Shown: one piece after another, positions 43,691 to 51,855 of the stretch
Position numbering within the stretch: position 1 is the stretch's first letter
Layout: every line of letters starts with the position of its first letter
NCBI GenBank assembly: GCA_900540995.1
Contig: UQHO01000002.1
Span: 59,248 to 123,247, forward strand
Reading direction: 5' to 3'
Length of the DNA stretch: 64,000 bases
DNA from: an uncultured Collinsella sp.
GTDB lineage: Bacteria; Actinomycetota; Coriobacteriia; Coriobacteriales; Coriobacteriaceae
The notes under the pieces: generated by a model
Told to the model about the DNA's origin: nothing
What the model saw: the letters and a program-made list of their open reading frames with translations, nothing else
Databases searched by the model: none
Program-made: the position numbers and the translations under genes

Positions 43691-44530
43691 ATGGCAGATT
43701 CCAAGGTGGAGTACCCCGCTCCCGATTGCCTGGCGCCCGCCGCGATCGAGGCCAAGACCGAGACCGCCGGCGTGACCAAGGCTAACCTGCCGGTCGCTAA
43801 GGCCTTTCTGTTGGCAATGTTCGCCGGCGCGTTTATCGCCTTCGGCGGCCTGTTCTTTACGGTGTTTTTGAGCGACAGCACGCTGGGCTGGGGTGCCCAG
43901 CGCGTCGTGGGCGGCCTGTGCTTTTGCCTGGGCCTGGTGCTGGTGCTGGTGTGCGGCGCCGAGCTGTTTACCGGCAATTCGCTTATGGTCTGCGCACTCA
44001 AGAGCAAAAAGATCACTCTGGCTCAGATGCTCAAGGCCTGGGTCGTCGTGTGGGTCGGCAATTTTGTCGGCGCCCTGTTCATCGTCTTTTTGGTGTACAT
44101 GGCCGGCATCTATAAGCTCAACGGCGAGGCGGTCGCCAATTCCATGGTGAGCGTCGCCGCCGGCAAGGTGACGATCGACTGGGTGACGATCTTCTTCCGC
44201 GGCATCCTGTGCAACATCTTTGTGTGCCTGGCCGTGTGGATCGGTACTGCCGGCAAGACCGTGGTCGATAAGGTCGTTGGCATTCTGCTGCCCATCGCAG
44301 CCTTTGTGGCCTGCGGTTTTGAGCACTGCGTCGCCAACATGTACTTTTTGCCCATGGGCGCCGTGATGCATGCATGCGGCTACGGTGCCAAGGTCGCCGG
44401 CGCCGATGCGCTCAACGCCGCGGGCATTGCGTTTAACCTATCCGCCGCCACGCTGGGCAACATCGTGGGCGGCGCGGTTCTGATCGCGCTCGGCTACTGG
44501 TTTATCTACGCCAAGAAGTCCGAGGCGTAA
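43691..44530 (+). CDS. focA: Formate channel/transporter FocA/FdhC (FNT family)
   Basis: 279 residues with six membrane helices, normal for this pentameric channel. FAGAFIAFGGLFF, CGAELFTGNSLMV and WVGNFVGALF are the FNT signatures, and FEHCVANMYFLPMG holds the conserved His of the pore. It would bring formate to FdhF. ATG 43691 follows AGGAAAGAAG; a TTG at 43658 in frame is less likely. It ends the formate hydrogenlyase operon and is followed by a terminator. Confidence 0.93.
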   Translation: MADSKVEYPAPDCLAPAAIEAKTETAGVTKANLPVAKAFLLAMFAGAFIAFGGLFFTVFLSDSTLGWGAQRVVGGLCFCLGLVLVLVCGAELFTGNSLMVCALKSKKITLAQMLKAWVVVWVGNFVGALFIVFLVYMAGIYKLNGEAVANSMVSVAAGKVTIDWVTIFFRGILCNIFVCLAVWIGTAGKTVVDKVVGILLPIAAFVACGFEHCVANMYFLPMGAVMHACGYGAKVAGADALNAAGIAFNLSAATLGNIVGGAVLIALGYWFIYAKKSEA

Positions 44531-44552
44531 GGTACCGTCTGTTTGACGTTGG

Positions 44553-44590
44553 GCCTCCCGCGGGGCGTTGCCGTGCGGGAGGCTTTTTGG
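44553..44590 (+). terminator. Terminator of the formate hydrogenlyase operon
   Basis: A perfect 9-bp stem GCCTCCCGC (44553-44561) with GCGGGAGGC (44575-44583), a 13-nt loop and TTTTT at 44584-44588. Confidence 0.8.
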
Positions 44591-44652
44591 GTCTGGGGCT
44601 CGTTGCCGGGCTGTTGGCCTGTTGTGTTTGGCTTGTGAAAGGGGTAATCGAG

Positions 44653-46770
44653 ATGGCATCTGCTGTGGAGCGTGACGGTCGCGCTGTGGTGACCACATGC
44701 GGGGGATGCTATGCCGATTGCGCCTTTGCGGCACGCGTTGAGGACGGTCGCGTGGTGGCCGAGTTGCCGGTGCCGGGGCACCCGTGCGCGGCACGAGCCC
44801 TGTGCGCCCGCGGACGGCATCGCCTGTCCATGCCGTTTGACGAGCGCGACCGCATTTTGCACCCCATGCGCCGCCGTCGGGATGGCTCGGGGTTTGATGC
44901 GATTACCTGGGACGAGGCGTTTGCGCAGATTGCAGCGCGCCTTGGGGGGATTGTCGACGGGCATGGTCCGCGTGCGCTGGGCATGACGCTCGGCGTGCCC
45001 TCGTTCGACCGCTACTGGGCCTATCGCTTTATGCATGCGCTGGGTTCGCCCAACGTGTACGGTGCCGACGGCGCCTGCGAGGTGAGCCGCCTGACCGGTT
45101 GGGAGCACAGCCTGGGCTACAGCCCGGCGTCCGACCTGGCGCATACCGATTGCATCATGTATTTGGGGCGTTCCATTGTCGATTCGTCGACGATGGGGGC
45201 CGTTGACGCGCTCAACGATGCACGCCGGCGCGGGGCGAAGATTATCGTGGTTGACCCTCGGCGCAGCGGCTCGGCCGCGCTTGCCGATCGCTGGCTGCGC
45301 GTGCGCCCGGGCTGTGATTTGGCCCTGCTGTTGGGCATCGCGCATGTGATGATTGCCGAGGGCCTGTACGATCACGAGTTCGTGGACCGCTATACCACTG
45401 GCTTTGACGAGTTGGCGCAGGCGGCCCGTGCCTGGACGCCCGAGTGGGCCGAGTCGATGTGCGACGTGCCGGCAGATGACATCCGCGCGACGGCGCGCGA
45501 CCTGGCTGCTGCGGCGCCTGCCGCCGTTGTCGACGCGGGCTTTCACGGTGGCATTGGCATTGCGTATGCCAACAGCACCCAGACGGCGCGTGCTATCTGC
45601 CTGGTCGATGTGCTGTTGGGCTGCCTGGGGCGTGTGGGCGGTGCGCTCAACCCACCGACCCCGCTCGCGCTGGGCGACTTGGACCCTGCACGCTTTGAGA
45701 CGCCGCCGGTGCCGCGTGAGCCCAAGTTGGGGTCCGAACGCTATCCACTGGTCGATCCGATGCGCGGCCTGTGCACGACCATCGGTCAGTCGATTCTTGC
45801 CGGCGATTTGCGAGGGCTCATCGTCTATGCCAGTAACCCCGGTGCGGGTTACGGCAACGCCGATGCGTGGCTTGGTATCTTGCAACAGCTCGACCTGCTC
45901 GTGACGATCGATATCCGCTGGTCCGAGACGGCGCGTGCGTCCGACTATGTGCTGCCCGACGTGACGTATCTGGAGGCCGACCGCGGCGTCGGTACGGTCG
46001 TGGGCCGCAACGATGCGCGCGTGTTCTATCGCAACGCCGTGCTGCCGGTCTTGCATGATGACACGCGTCCCGGCCGGGAGATCTTTGCCGGCCTGGCTGC
46101 TGCCTGCGGCGTGGGCGAGTATTTTGACTTTACGCCTGACGACTTGGCGGCTGCCCAGGTGGCTCCGTTTGGGATCGACCTCACTGCGCTCAAGGAGCGC
46201 GGTTGGGCAGACACGGGCGTGCCGCTGCCGTCGCGTACGGGCAAGCCGGTGGTTCCGCTCGACGGCGGCAAGATTGCGCTGGCAAACGACGTATGGGAGC
46301 GCGCCGGCTTGGGTCGTGTGCCTGGCTGGATTGCGCCCATGGTGGAGCCGGGGCTGGGGATGTTTCGCCTCATTAGCGGCAACCGGCCCTTTGAGTCGCA
46401 CACTTCGCGCAGACTTGCTGCGGCGGGTGCTGCCGAGGCAGGTTCCGACTTGGACGCCGTGCAGATGAATGCCGACGTCGCCGAGCGCATGGGTATCGCC
46501 AACGGCGAGGTCGTCGAGCTGGTGAGCGACATGGGCCGCGACCGCGTGCGCGTGGAGACGACGCCCTATCTGCATCCGGCGTGCATCTTCACCTCGGCCG
46601 CTCCCGGCGGACGCGCATTCGGTGCTGAGGGTGGTGGCCGGCAGGCCCTGGGCGTCGGGCCGCTCGACCACACGCCGCTGCGCTGGGACCCGTTGACGGG
46701 TGCCGCGCTCACTCAGGAAAATGCTGTTCGCGTGGAAAAGATCACGGAGCACGTGGATAATAACGACTGA
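44653..46770 (+). CDS. Molybdopterin oxidoreductase (DMSO reductase superfamily), lone catalytic subunit
   Basis: 705 residues. The N-terminal [4Fe-4S] site CGGCYADCAF...CARGR and the domain order are those of bis-MGD enzymes. At the molybdenum-ligand position it has DGACEVSRL, so the ligand is probably Cys rather than Sec or Ser, as in polysulfide, thiosulfate or periplasmic nitrate enzymes. No signal peptide or Tat motif precedes it, so it is likely cytoplasmic. No ferredoxin or membrane partner adjoins it; neighbours are focA (before, past a terminator) and selA (after, 75 bases). Its position between formate and selenium genes hints at a formate-dehydrogenase-like role, but the substrate cannot be told. 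ATG 44653 follows GAAAGGGG. Confidence 0.8.
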   Translation: MASAVERDGRAVVTTCGGCYADCAFAARVEDGRVVAELPVPGHPCAARALCARGRHRLSMPFDERDRILHPMRRRRDGSGFDAITWDEAFAQIAARLGGIVDGHGPRALGMTLGVPSFDRYWAYRFMHALGSPNVYGADGACEVSRLTGWEHSLGYSPASDLAHTDCIMYLGRSIVDSSTMGAVDALNDARRRGAKIIVVDPRRSGSAALADRWLRVRPGCDLALLLGIAHVMIAEGLYDHEFVDRYTTGFDELAQAARAWTPEWAESMCDVPADDIRATARDLAAAAPAAVVDAGFHGGIGIAYANSTQTARAICLVDVLLGCLGRVGGALNPPTPLALGDLDPARFETPPVPREPKLGSERYPLVDPMRGLCTTIGQSILAGDLRGLIVYASNPGAGYGNADAWLGILQQLDLLVTIDIRWSETARASDYVLPDVTYLEADRGVGTVVGRNDARVFYRNAVLPVLHDDTRPGREIFAGLAAACGVGEYFDFTPDDLAAAQVAPFGIDLTALKERGWADTGVPLPSRTGKPVVPLDGGKIALANDVWERAGLGRVPGWIAPMVEPGLGMFRLISGNRPFESHTSRRLAAAGAAEAGSDLDAVQMNADVAERMGIANGEVVELVSDMGRDRVRVETTPYLHPACIFTSAAPGGRAFGAEGGGRQALGVGPLDHTPLRWDPLTGAALTQENAVRVEKITEHVDNND

Positions 46771-46845
46771 TTGATTCAGCAGATTGATTCGGCTGGTTTT
46801 TGATGAACGACCGACTGATCTGCCCTTGGTTTTGAAAGGCTGCAC

Positions 46846-48303
46846 ATGAGCGATAGCCAGAACATGTCCGATGAGGTACGCGCCCGCTTGCGCGCCATTC
46901 CTTCCGTTAACGAGTTGCTCGCTGAGTGGCCGGTTGTGAAGGCGGCGGGGGAGACCTGTGACGCGGTGGTCCATGCTGCCGTGACGGCCGAGCTCGACGA
47001 GGAGCGCGCCGCCATTCGTGCCGGCGCCGACCCGCGCTCTAAGCGCGACCTTGCTTCGGCCATTGAGTGGCGTGCGCACCGCTCCGCGCTGCCGAGCCTG
47101 CGCCCTGCCGTCAACGCTACAGGCGTGGTCATCCATACCAACTTGGGTCGCGCCCCGCTCGCGGAGTCGGCGGCAAAGGCCGTGGCCGAGGTCGCGCGCG
47201 GGTACAGCACGCTCGAGTACAGCGTCGACACCTGCTCGCGCGGGTCGCGCAAGGAGCACGCCGCACAGTTGATTCGCTCGCTCACCGGTGCCGAGGATGC
47301 GCTCGTCGTCAACAATAATGCCGCCGCGGTGCTGCTGGTGCTGGCCACCCATGCCGCGGGCAAAGAGGTCATCGTGAGCCGCGGCGAGCTCGTCGAGATC
47401 GGCGGCAGTTTCCGTATCCCCGATGTCATGGAGGCCTCGGGTGCTCAGCTCGTCGAGGTCGGTGCCACCAACCGCACGCACCTTGCCGATTACGAGCGCG
47501 CTATCACGCCCGACACGGCCATGATCCTGAAGGTTCATCCTTCCAACTATCGTATCGAGGGTTTCCACGAGGAGGTAGGTTCTCGGGAGCTTGCGGCGCT
47601 TGCTCACAAGCATGGCCTGCTGTTCTACGAGGACCAGGGCTCGGGCGCGCTGTTGCCCGACGACATCTTGGTGCGCGGCGGCGAAGAAACCACGCCGGCT
47701 TCGGTCGCGGCGGGGCTCGATATCGTGTCATGCTCGGGCGATAAGCTGCTCGGCGCCGCGCAGGCGGGCATTATCATGGGCCGTCGCGATCTGGTCCAGG
47801 CCTGCGGGTCGCATCCGCTTATGCGTGCCCTGCGCCCGGGCAAACTGGCTCTGTCGGCGCTCGAGGCCACGCTGCGTATCTACATGGACGGCGCCGATGT
47901 TGCCCATCGCGAGGTGCCGGTGCTCAGCATGCTTACGCTTCCGCAGGCCCATTTGGAGCGACGTGCCCGCAAGCTGCGCGATCGTATGGTCGCCGGGCTC
48001 GACAAGGCCGGTTACCCGTGCGCCGTTCAGGTGGAGATCGTCGAGGAATCGTCAACCCCCGGCGGTGGCTCGCTTCCTACCGTCGAGCTACCCACGATGT
48101 GCGTTGCCGTGCGTCTTGTTGACGCGCACCTGACGGTCGATGCGCTCAAGCGCTCGCTTGTCCAGGACTTCGACACGCCGGTTGTCACGCGAACCTCGCA
48201 CGATCGCATTTTGTTTGACGTGCGCACGCTCGTGGGTGACCGCGATATCGAGACGGCGGCATCGACGCTCGTCGCGTGCGTTGAGAAGGCGATTGCTCGA
48301 TGA
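46846..48303 (+). CDS. selA: L-seryl-tRNA(Sec) selenium transferase SelA
   Basis: 485 residues. The PLP enzyme converts Ser-tRNA-Sec to Sec-tRNA-Sec with selenophosphate from SelD. Family features: TGVVIHTNLGRAPL, YSTLEYSVDTCSRGSR, VNNNAAAVLLVL, and the PLP-binding Lys300 in CSGDKLLGAAQAGI. It overlaps selB by 4 bases (ATGA), so the two are translationally coupled. ATG 46846 follows TTGAAAGG. Confidence 0.96.
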   Translation: MSDSQNMSDEVRARLRAIPSVNELLAEWPVVKAAGETCDAVVHAAVTAELDEERAAIRAGADPRSKRDLASAIEWRAHRSALPSLRPAVNATGVVIHTNLGRAPLAESAAKAVAEVARGYSTLEYSVDTCSRGSRKEHAAQLIRSLTGAEDALVVNNNAAAVLLVLATHAAGKEVIVSRGELVEIGGSFRIPDVMEASGAQLVEVGATNRTHLADYERAITPDTAMILKVHPSNYRIEGFHEEVGSRELAALAHKHGLLFYEDQGSGALLPDDILVRGGEETTPASVAAGLDIVSCSGDKLLGAAQAGIIMGRRDLVQACGSHPLMRALRPGKLALSALEATLRIYMDGADVAHREVPVLSMLTLPQAHLERRARKLRDRMVAGLDKAGYPCAVQVEIVEESSTPGGGSLPTVELPTMCVAVRLVDAHLTVDALKRSLVQDFDTPVVTRTSHDRILFDVRTLVGDRDIETAASTLVACVEKAIAR

Positions 48304-50267
48304 GTGAGGTTCAGGCGCTGGTGGAGTGTCCCGTTATCGTTGGCACGGCGGGCCACGTTGACCACGGCAAGTCGGCATTGATCGAGGCGCTGACTGGCAA
48401 GAATCCCGATCGTCTGGAGGTTGAGCGCCGTCGCGGTATGACCGTGGAGCTGGGCTTTGGCGAGCTGGCGCTGCCGAGTGGCAAGATCGTTGGCCTGGTC
48501 GACGTGCCGGGCCACGCGCATTACTTGCGCGCCATGGTGCAGGGCGCCACGGGCATCGACGTGGCCGTGCTGGTGGTTTCGGCCGTCGAGGGCGTGATGC
48601 CGCAGACCCGCGAGCACGTGCACGTGCTGGAGCTGCTGGGTGTCACGCATATGGTGGTGGCGCTGACGATGTGTGACCTGGCCGATGCCGAGATGACCGA
48701 GCTTGCCGAGCTCGATGTCGATGACTTTTTGTCAGGTACCGTGTTTGCAGGCGCGCCGATCGTGCCCGTGTCGTCCAAGACCGGCGAGGGGATCGATGGC
48801 CTGCTGGCTACGCTCGACGAGCAGGTTGCCGCTTGCTGGGATGCCTGCCGTGCCCGTGCCGAGCTCACCGATGCCGCGCCGCGTCTGCCGATTGACCGCT
48901 GCTTTACGATCAAGGGCGTCGGTACTGTCGTGACGGGAACGTTGCACGATGCGCCGGTTGCGGTGGGCGACGATCTCGTCGCCCTGCCGTCGCGTACGGT
49001 CTGTCGTGTGCGCGGGATTCAGGTGCATGGCGATACGCCGCGAGCACTGCCCGGACAGCGCGTGGCGCTCAACCTGGTTGGTGACGGTGTCGCGGCGCTT
49101 GACCGTGGCGAGATGCTGGGCGTGGCGGACCGCTTTGGTCAGTCGTTGCGCTTTATGATGACGTTCACCTACCTGGGTCGCGAGGGAGCCAAGCCGCGTG
49201 TGCTCGAGTCGGGTGCGCGTGTGCACGTGATGGCGGGTACGGCCGAGGTGGTCGGTCGCATCATGTTCATGGAGGGCGGGGCCCCCATGGCGGTGGGCGA
49301 GACCCGTACCGTGCAGGTGCGCGTGGAGGAGCCGCTGCCGCTGCGAGCCGGAGACCATGCCGTGGTGCTGTCCTATTCGCCCGTGATGCTTATTGGCGGT
49401 GGGCGCGTGCTGCTTTCGCGCTGCCGTCGATCGCGCGAGCTTGTCGAAGGAGAGCGTGCACTGTATGCGGCGCTCGAGTCCGGCGATATCGCGGGCGGTG
49501 TGGGCGCATGGCTGGCGCTGCAGACGCTGCCGGTTACGGCGGTTGATGTTGCCGAGGCTTTGGATCTTGGTATCGGCGAGGTCGATGCCGCACTGCGCGG
49601 GTTGGTGGCGCAGGGCGCTGCTTGCGCGCTTGCAGGCTCGGATGGCTCGCTGTATGCAGATTCTTCCGCGCTCGACGCCGCGATGGATGCACTGGCGGCG
49701 ACCCTGTCAGCCATGCACGCGGCGGCTCCCAAGGAGACGGGCTTTACGCCCGGCGCCGTTGCCCATGCTGCGTGGCCTGCCGCTGATGAAGGCGTTGCCG
49801 CGGCTCTGATTGCCGAGGGCTGCTCGCGTGGCGTGTGCGCCGCCGAGGGCGCCGAGGTATTCGATCCGCATTCGGCCGCCGCGGCGGCACGCGTGGTGCG
49901 AGAGGCTTGCGAACGTATCGTTGCCTTGCTGGACGAAGCTGGCCTCGATGCACCGACGTTGCCCGAGGTGGGCGAGCAGCTGCAGCTCGATCGCGACACC
50001 ATGACGCGTGCCCTGCGCGAGCTTTCGCTCAACCGCTCGATCGTGAAGGTCGAGCGCGACGTTGCCCTGTCCGCTGCCGCCGAGGCCCATGCGCGCGAAC
50101 TCGTCGCCGCCGCCATTGAGGCAGCCGGCGGCGCTGCCACCACGAGCGTGCTGCGCGAGGCCCTGGGCGTGTCGCGCAAACGCGCCATCAGCATCTTGGA
50201 GCACCTGGATGCCGTGCGCTTTACGGTGCTCGACAAGGATGCCGGCGGCCTGCGCTCCCTGCGCTAG
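48300..50267 (+). CDS. selB: Selenocysteine-specific elongation factor SelB
   Basis: 655 residues. SelB brings Sec-tRNA-Sec to UGA codons marked by a SECIS hairpin. GTPase motifs: G1 GHVDHGKS (residues 18-25), GMTVELGF, DVPGHAHYLRAM (G3), and MCDLAD in place of NKxD at G4, where SelB family members usually have TKxD; this makes Met-Cys-Asp an unusual variant. The EF-Tu-like domains follow, then four winged helices at the C-terminus, ending SVLREALGVSRKRAISILEHLD, which bind the SECIS loop. The next feature is tRNA-Sec itself, 36 bases on. Confidence 0.95.
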   Translation: MSEVQALVECPVIVGTAGHVDHGKSALIEALTGKNPDRLEVERRRGMTVELGFGELALPSGKIVGLVDVPGHAHYLRAMVQGATGIDVAVLVVSAVEGVMPQTREHVHVLELLGVTHMVVALTMCDLADAEMTELAELDVDDFLSGTVFAGAPIVPVSSKTGEGIDGLLATLDEQVAACWDACRARAELTDAAPRLPIDRCFTIKGVGTVVTGTLHDAPVAVGDDLVALPSRTVCRVRGIQVHGDTPRALPGQRVALNLVGDGVAALDRGEMLGVADRFGQSLRFMMTFTYLGREGAKPRVLESGARVHVMAGTAEVVGRIMFMEGGAPMAVGETRTVQVRVEEPLPLRAGDHAVVLSYSPVMLIGGGRVLLSRCRRSRELVEGERALYAALESGDIAGGVGAWLALQTLPVTAVDVAEALDLGIGEVDAALRGLVAQGAACALAGSDGSLYADSSALDAAMDALAATLSAMHAAAPKETGFTPGAVAHAAWPAADEGVAAALIAEGCSRGVCAAEGAEVFDPHSAAAAARVVREACERIVALLDEAGLDAPTLPEVGEQLQLDRDTMTRALRELSLNRSIVKVERDVALSAAAEAHARELVAAAIEAAGGAATTSVLREALGVSRKRAISILEHLDAVRFTVLDKDAGGLRSLR

Positions 50268-50282
50268 ATTGGCTGCTCGGTT

Positions 50283-50291
50283 TGGTAAAAT
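50283..50291 (+). promoter_or_regulatory. Extended -10 promoter of tRNA-Sec
   Basis: TGGTAAAAT: an extended -10 with TG one base upstream of TAAAAT (50286-50291), ending 12 bases before the tRNA. No -35 is evident. Confidence 0.4.
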
Positions 50292-50303
50292 ACCTCCGCA
50301 CTT

Positions 50304-50400
50304 GGGAACGGATGGGCTCCGGTGGGCTCCGCGGTCCTCAAAACCGTTGCGAGGCGTGCAAAACGTCTTGGATGTGTTCGATTCACATACGTTCCCGCCA
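50304..50400 (+). tRNA. selC: tRNA-Sec (anticodon TCA)
   Basis: 97 nt with encoded CCA. Acceptor GGGAACG pairs with CGTTCCC; the anticodon stem CGGT/ACCG encloses TCA, which reads UGA; the long variable arm (GAGGCGT...ACGTCTT) and the T-arm ATGTG-TTCGATT-CACAT are typical of selenocysteine tRNA. It directly follows selAB. Confidence 0.97.
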
Positions 50401-50408
50401 TACGCTAC

Positions 50409-50464
50409 CAGCGCTTTTGTGCTCGCGGTCTTGCTGCGTGCCGCAAAGGCGCTGTTTTGTTTTT
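50409..50464 (+). terminator. Terminator after tRNA-Sec
   Basis: An 11-bp stem (50409-50419 with 50444-50454, one G-U pair), a 24-nt loop, then TTTTGTTTTT. Confidence 0.6.
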
Positions 50465-50554
50465 ACATGGGTTTGCCGTGCCGCCTCTCATGTCGCCTAC
50501 GGTATTTGCCCCGTGTGCTGGATTATGAACGTGCCGATGGAGGTGTTTTGCCGT

Positions 50555-51187
50555 ATGACTACCGTAAGACGTGCCGATCTTTCTTGTGTCGTCCAGGCGG
50601 GCGGGTTGTCGTCGCGCATGGGCTGCGATAAGGCGCGTATGGCGTTTTGCGGCGAGCCGCTCATCGAGCGCGTGCTGGGTCGGCTGGCGCCAGTTGCCGG
50701 CGAGTTAGTCGTGACGACTTCGCGTCCCAGCGAGCTTGCCTACCTTGAGGAGCGCGCGTTTGGCGGCCTGGTGCCGCGAATAGTGCCGGACCTTGAGGGG
50801 CCGGCGGGCGCCATGCGCGGCATCGCGAGTTCGCTGACTGCGGCCCGGCTGCCTCTCGTTGCTATCGTCGCCTGTGATATGCCGTTTGTCTCTTCGGAGC
50901 TAATCGGTGCCCTTGCTGGCTGTGTCGAGGCCGAGGCGCTCGACGTGTGCGTGCCGCGCGAGGAGCGGGGGATTGAGCCGCTTTGCGCCGTCTGGCGCCG
51001 TGACGCGTGTGCGCCGGTTGCCCAAGAGCTGCTCTCCTGCGACCGCCAGCGCATTCGCTGCCTGATCAATCGCGTTCAGGCCGGTTATATGGATGAGCCG
51101 CAAATCGTTAAGGTCGCCGGCTCGACGCTCTGCTTCGAGAACGTCAATACGCCCGAGGAGTTTGCGGCGGCCGAGTTACTCGCCTAG
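50555..51187 (+). CDS. mobA: Molybdenum cofactor guanylyltransferase MobA
   Basis: 210 residues. It joins GMP to molybdenum cofactor to form the MGD used by FdhF and the lone oxidoreductase. The nucleotide-binding start VVQAGGLSSRMGCDKARMAF is the MobA signature; the Asp-Lys after MG is MobA-like rather than MocA-like. ACDMPFVSSELI is the metal-binding motif. ATG 50555 is chosen from the family start; GGAGG at 50539-50543 is 11 bases away, and ATG 50524 in the same frame is an alternative. It is 15 bases before a TTG-start DUF3343 gene. Confidence 0.88.
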   Translation: MTTVRRADLSCVVQAGGLSSRMGCDKARMAFCGEPLIERVLGRLAPVAGELVVTTSRPSELAYLEERAFGGLVPRIVPDLEGPAGAMRGIASSLTAARLPLVAIVACDMPFVSSELIGALAGCVEAEALDVCVPREERGIEPLCAVWRRDACAPVAQELLSCDRQRIRCLINRVQAGYMDEPQIVKVAGSTLCFENVNTPEEFAAAELLA

Positions 51188-51202
51188 AGGATTGGAGTTG
51201 CC

Positions 51203-51598
51203 TTGTCTCACGATATTTGTCCCGACACGGGAGAACCTTGTACTTGCGACGGGTCCGAGCCCTGTACCTGCGGTTGCGGTGGCTGTGGACATACCGCGGA
51301 AGAGGAAGCGGCCGCCGCGGCGTATCGTGAGGCACACCGCGAAGGCCCGTCCGGCGATGCCCTAGACCACGAACGCAAGATTATCGTGTCGTTTGACAGC
51401 ACCTTCGATGTGATGGAATGCGAGCAGCTGTGCCTTGCCGCCGGTGTGCCCGGGCGCATTATGCCTTTGCCGGGCTCCATTACCGCCGGCTGCGGGCTGT
51501 GCTGGGCCATGCCGTTCTCGGGCGACGCCCTCGCCGCCTTCCGCGCTGCCACCGAAGGCCGCATAACCCCCGCCGACTACCACCAGCTCGTCCTCTAA
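51203..51598 (+). CDS. DUF3343 protein with cysteine-rich N-terminal extension
   Basis: 131 residues, starting at TTG 51203 with GGAG five bases upstream. The C-terminal 75 residues are DUF3343: VSFDSTFDVMECEQLCLAAG, then GVPGRIMPLPGSITAGCGLCWAMP, parallel to the short form at 10348-10599, which has TFPTTAAAMGCESLC and GEVAAGCGLAWK. In front lies an unusual Cys-rich segment (residues 6-30) with CPDTGEPCTCDG, EPCTCGCGGCGH: eight cysteines in about 25 residues, reminiscent of a metal- or chalcogen-binding tag. It follows mobA closely, so it may share its transcript. A selenium or molybdenum role is inferred from this position. Confidence 0.75.
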   Translation: MSHDICPDTGEPCTCDGSEPCTCGCGGCGHTAEEEAAAAAYREAHREGPSGDALDHERKIIVSFDSTFDVMECEQLCLAAGVPGRIMPLPGSITAGCGLCWAMPFSGDALAAFRAATEGRITPADYHQLVL

Positions 51599-51606
51599 TC
51601 ACCAAC

Positions 51607-51641
51607 ACCACCACAAAGGTGCCTGTCCCCAATGTGGTGGT
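51607..51641. repeat. Short hairpin after the DUF3343 gene
   Basis: ACCACCACA (51607-51615) pairs with TGTGGTGGT (51633-51641) around AAGGTGCCTGTCCCCAA. There is no T-run, so it is probably not a simple terminator. The rest of 51642-51855 holds only the leader of gdhA, with a small CGCGGC/GCCGCG hairpin at 51800-51820 and no clear promoter. Confidence 0.5.
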
Positions 51642-51855
51642 TCGGAACATGTGGACGAAACAGCTTCGAAACACGCGATTTGTTCGTCAGGTGCCCAAAA
51701 ACGCTTCTACCTGCATCGTAATCAAAACGAAACATCTGCTCGTCGGCTTATGCGAAACTTTGCTGCAACAGTGCGATATTATCCATACTCGATAAAGCTC
51801 GCGGCGCATAGGGTGCCGCGACCAACATTTTTCGTTTCCCATCATTGGAGGAAGC

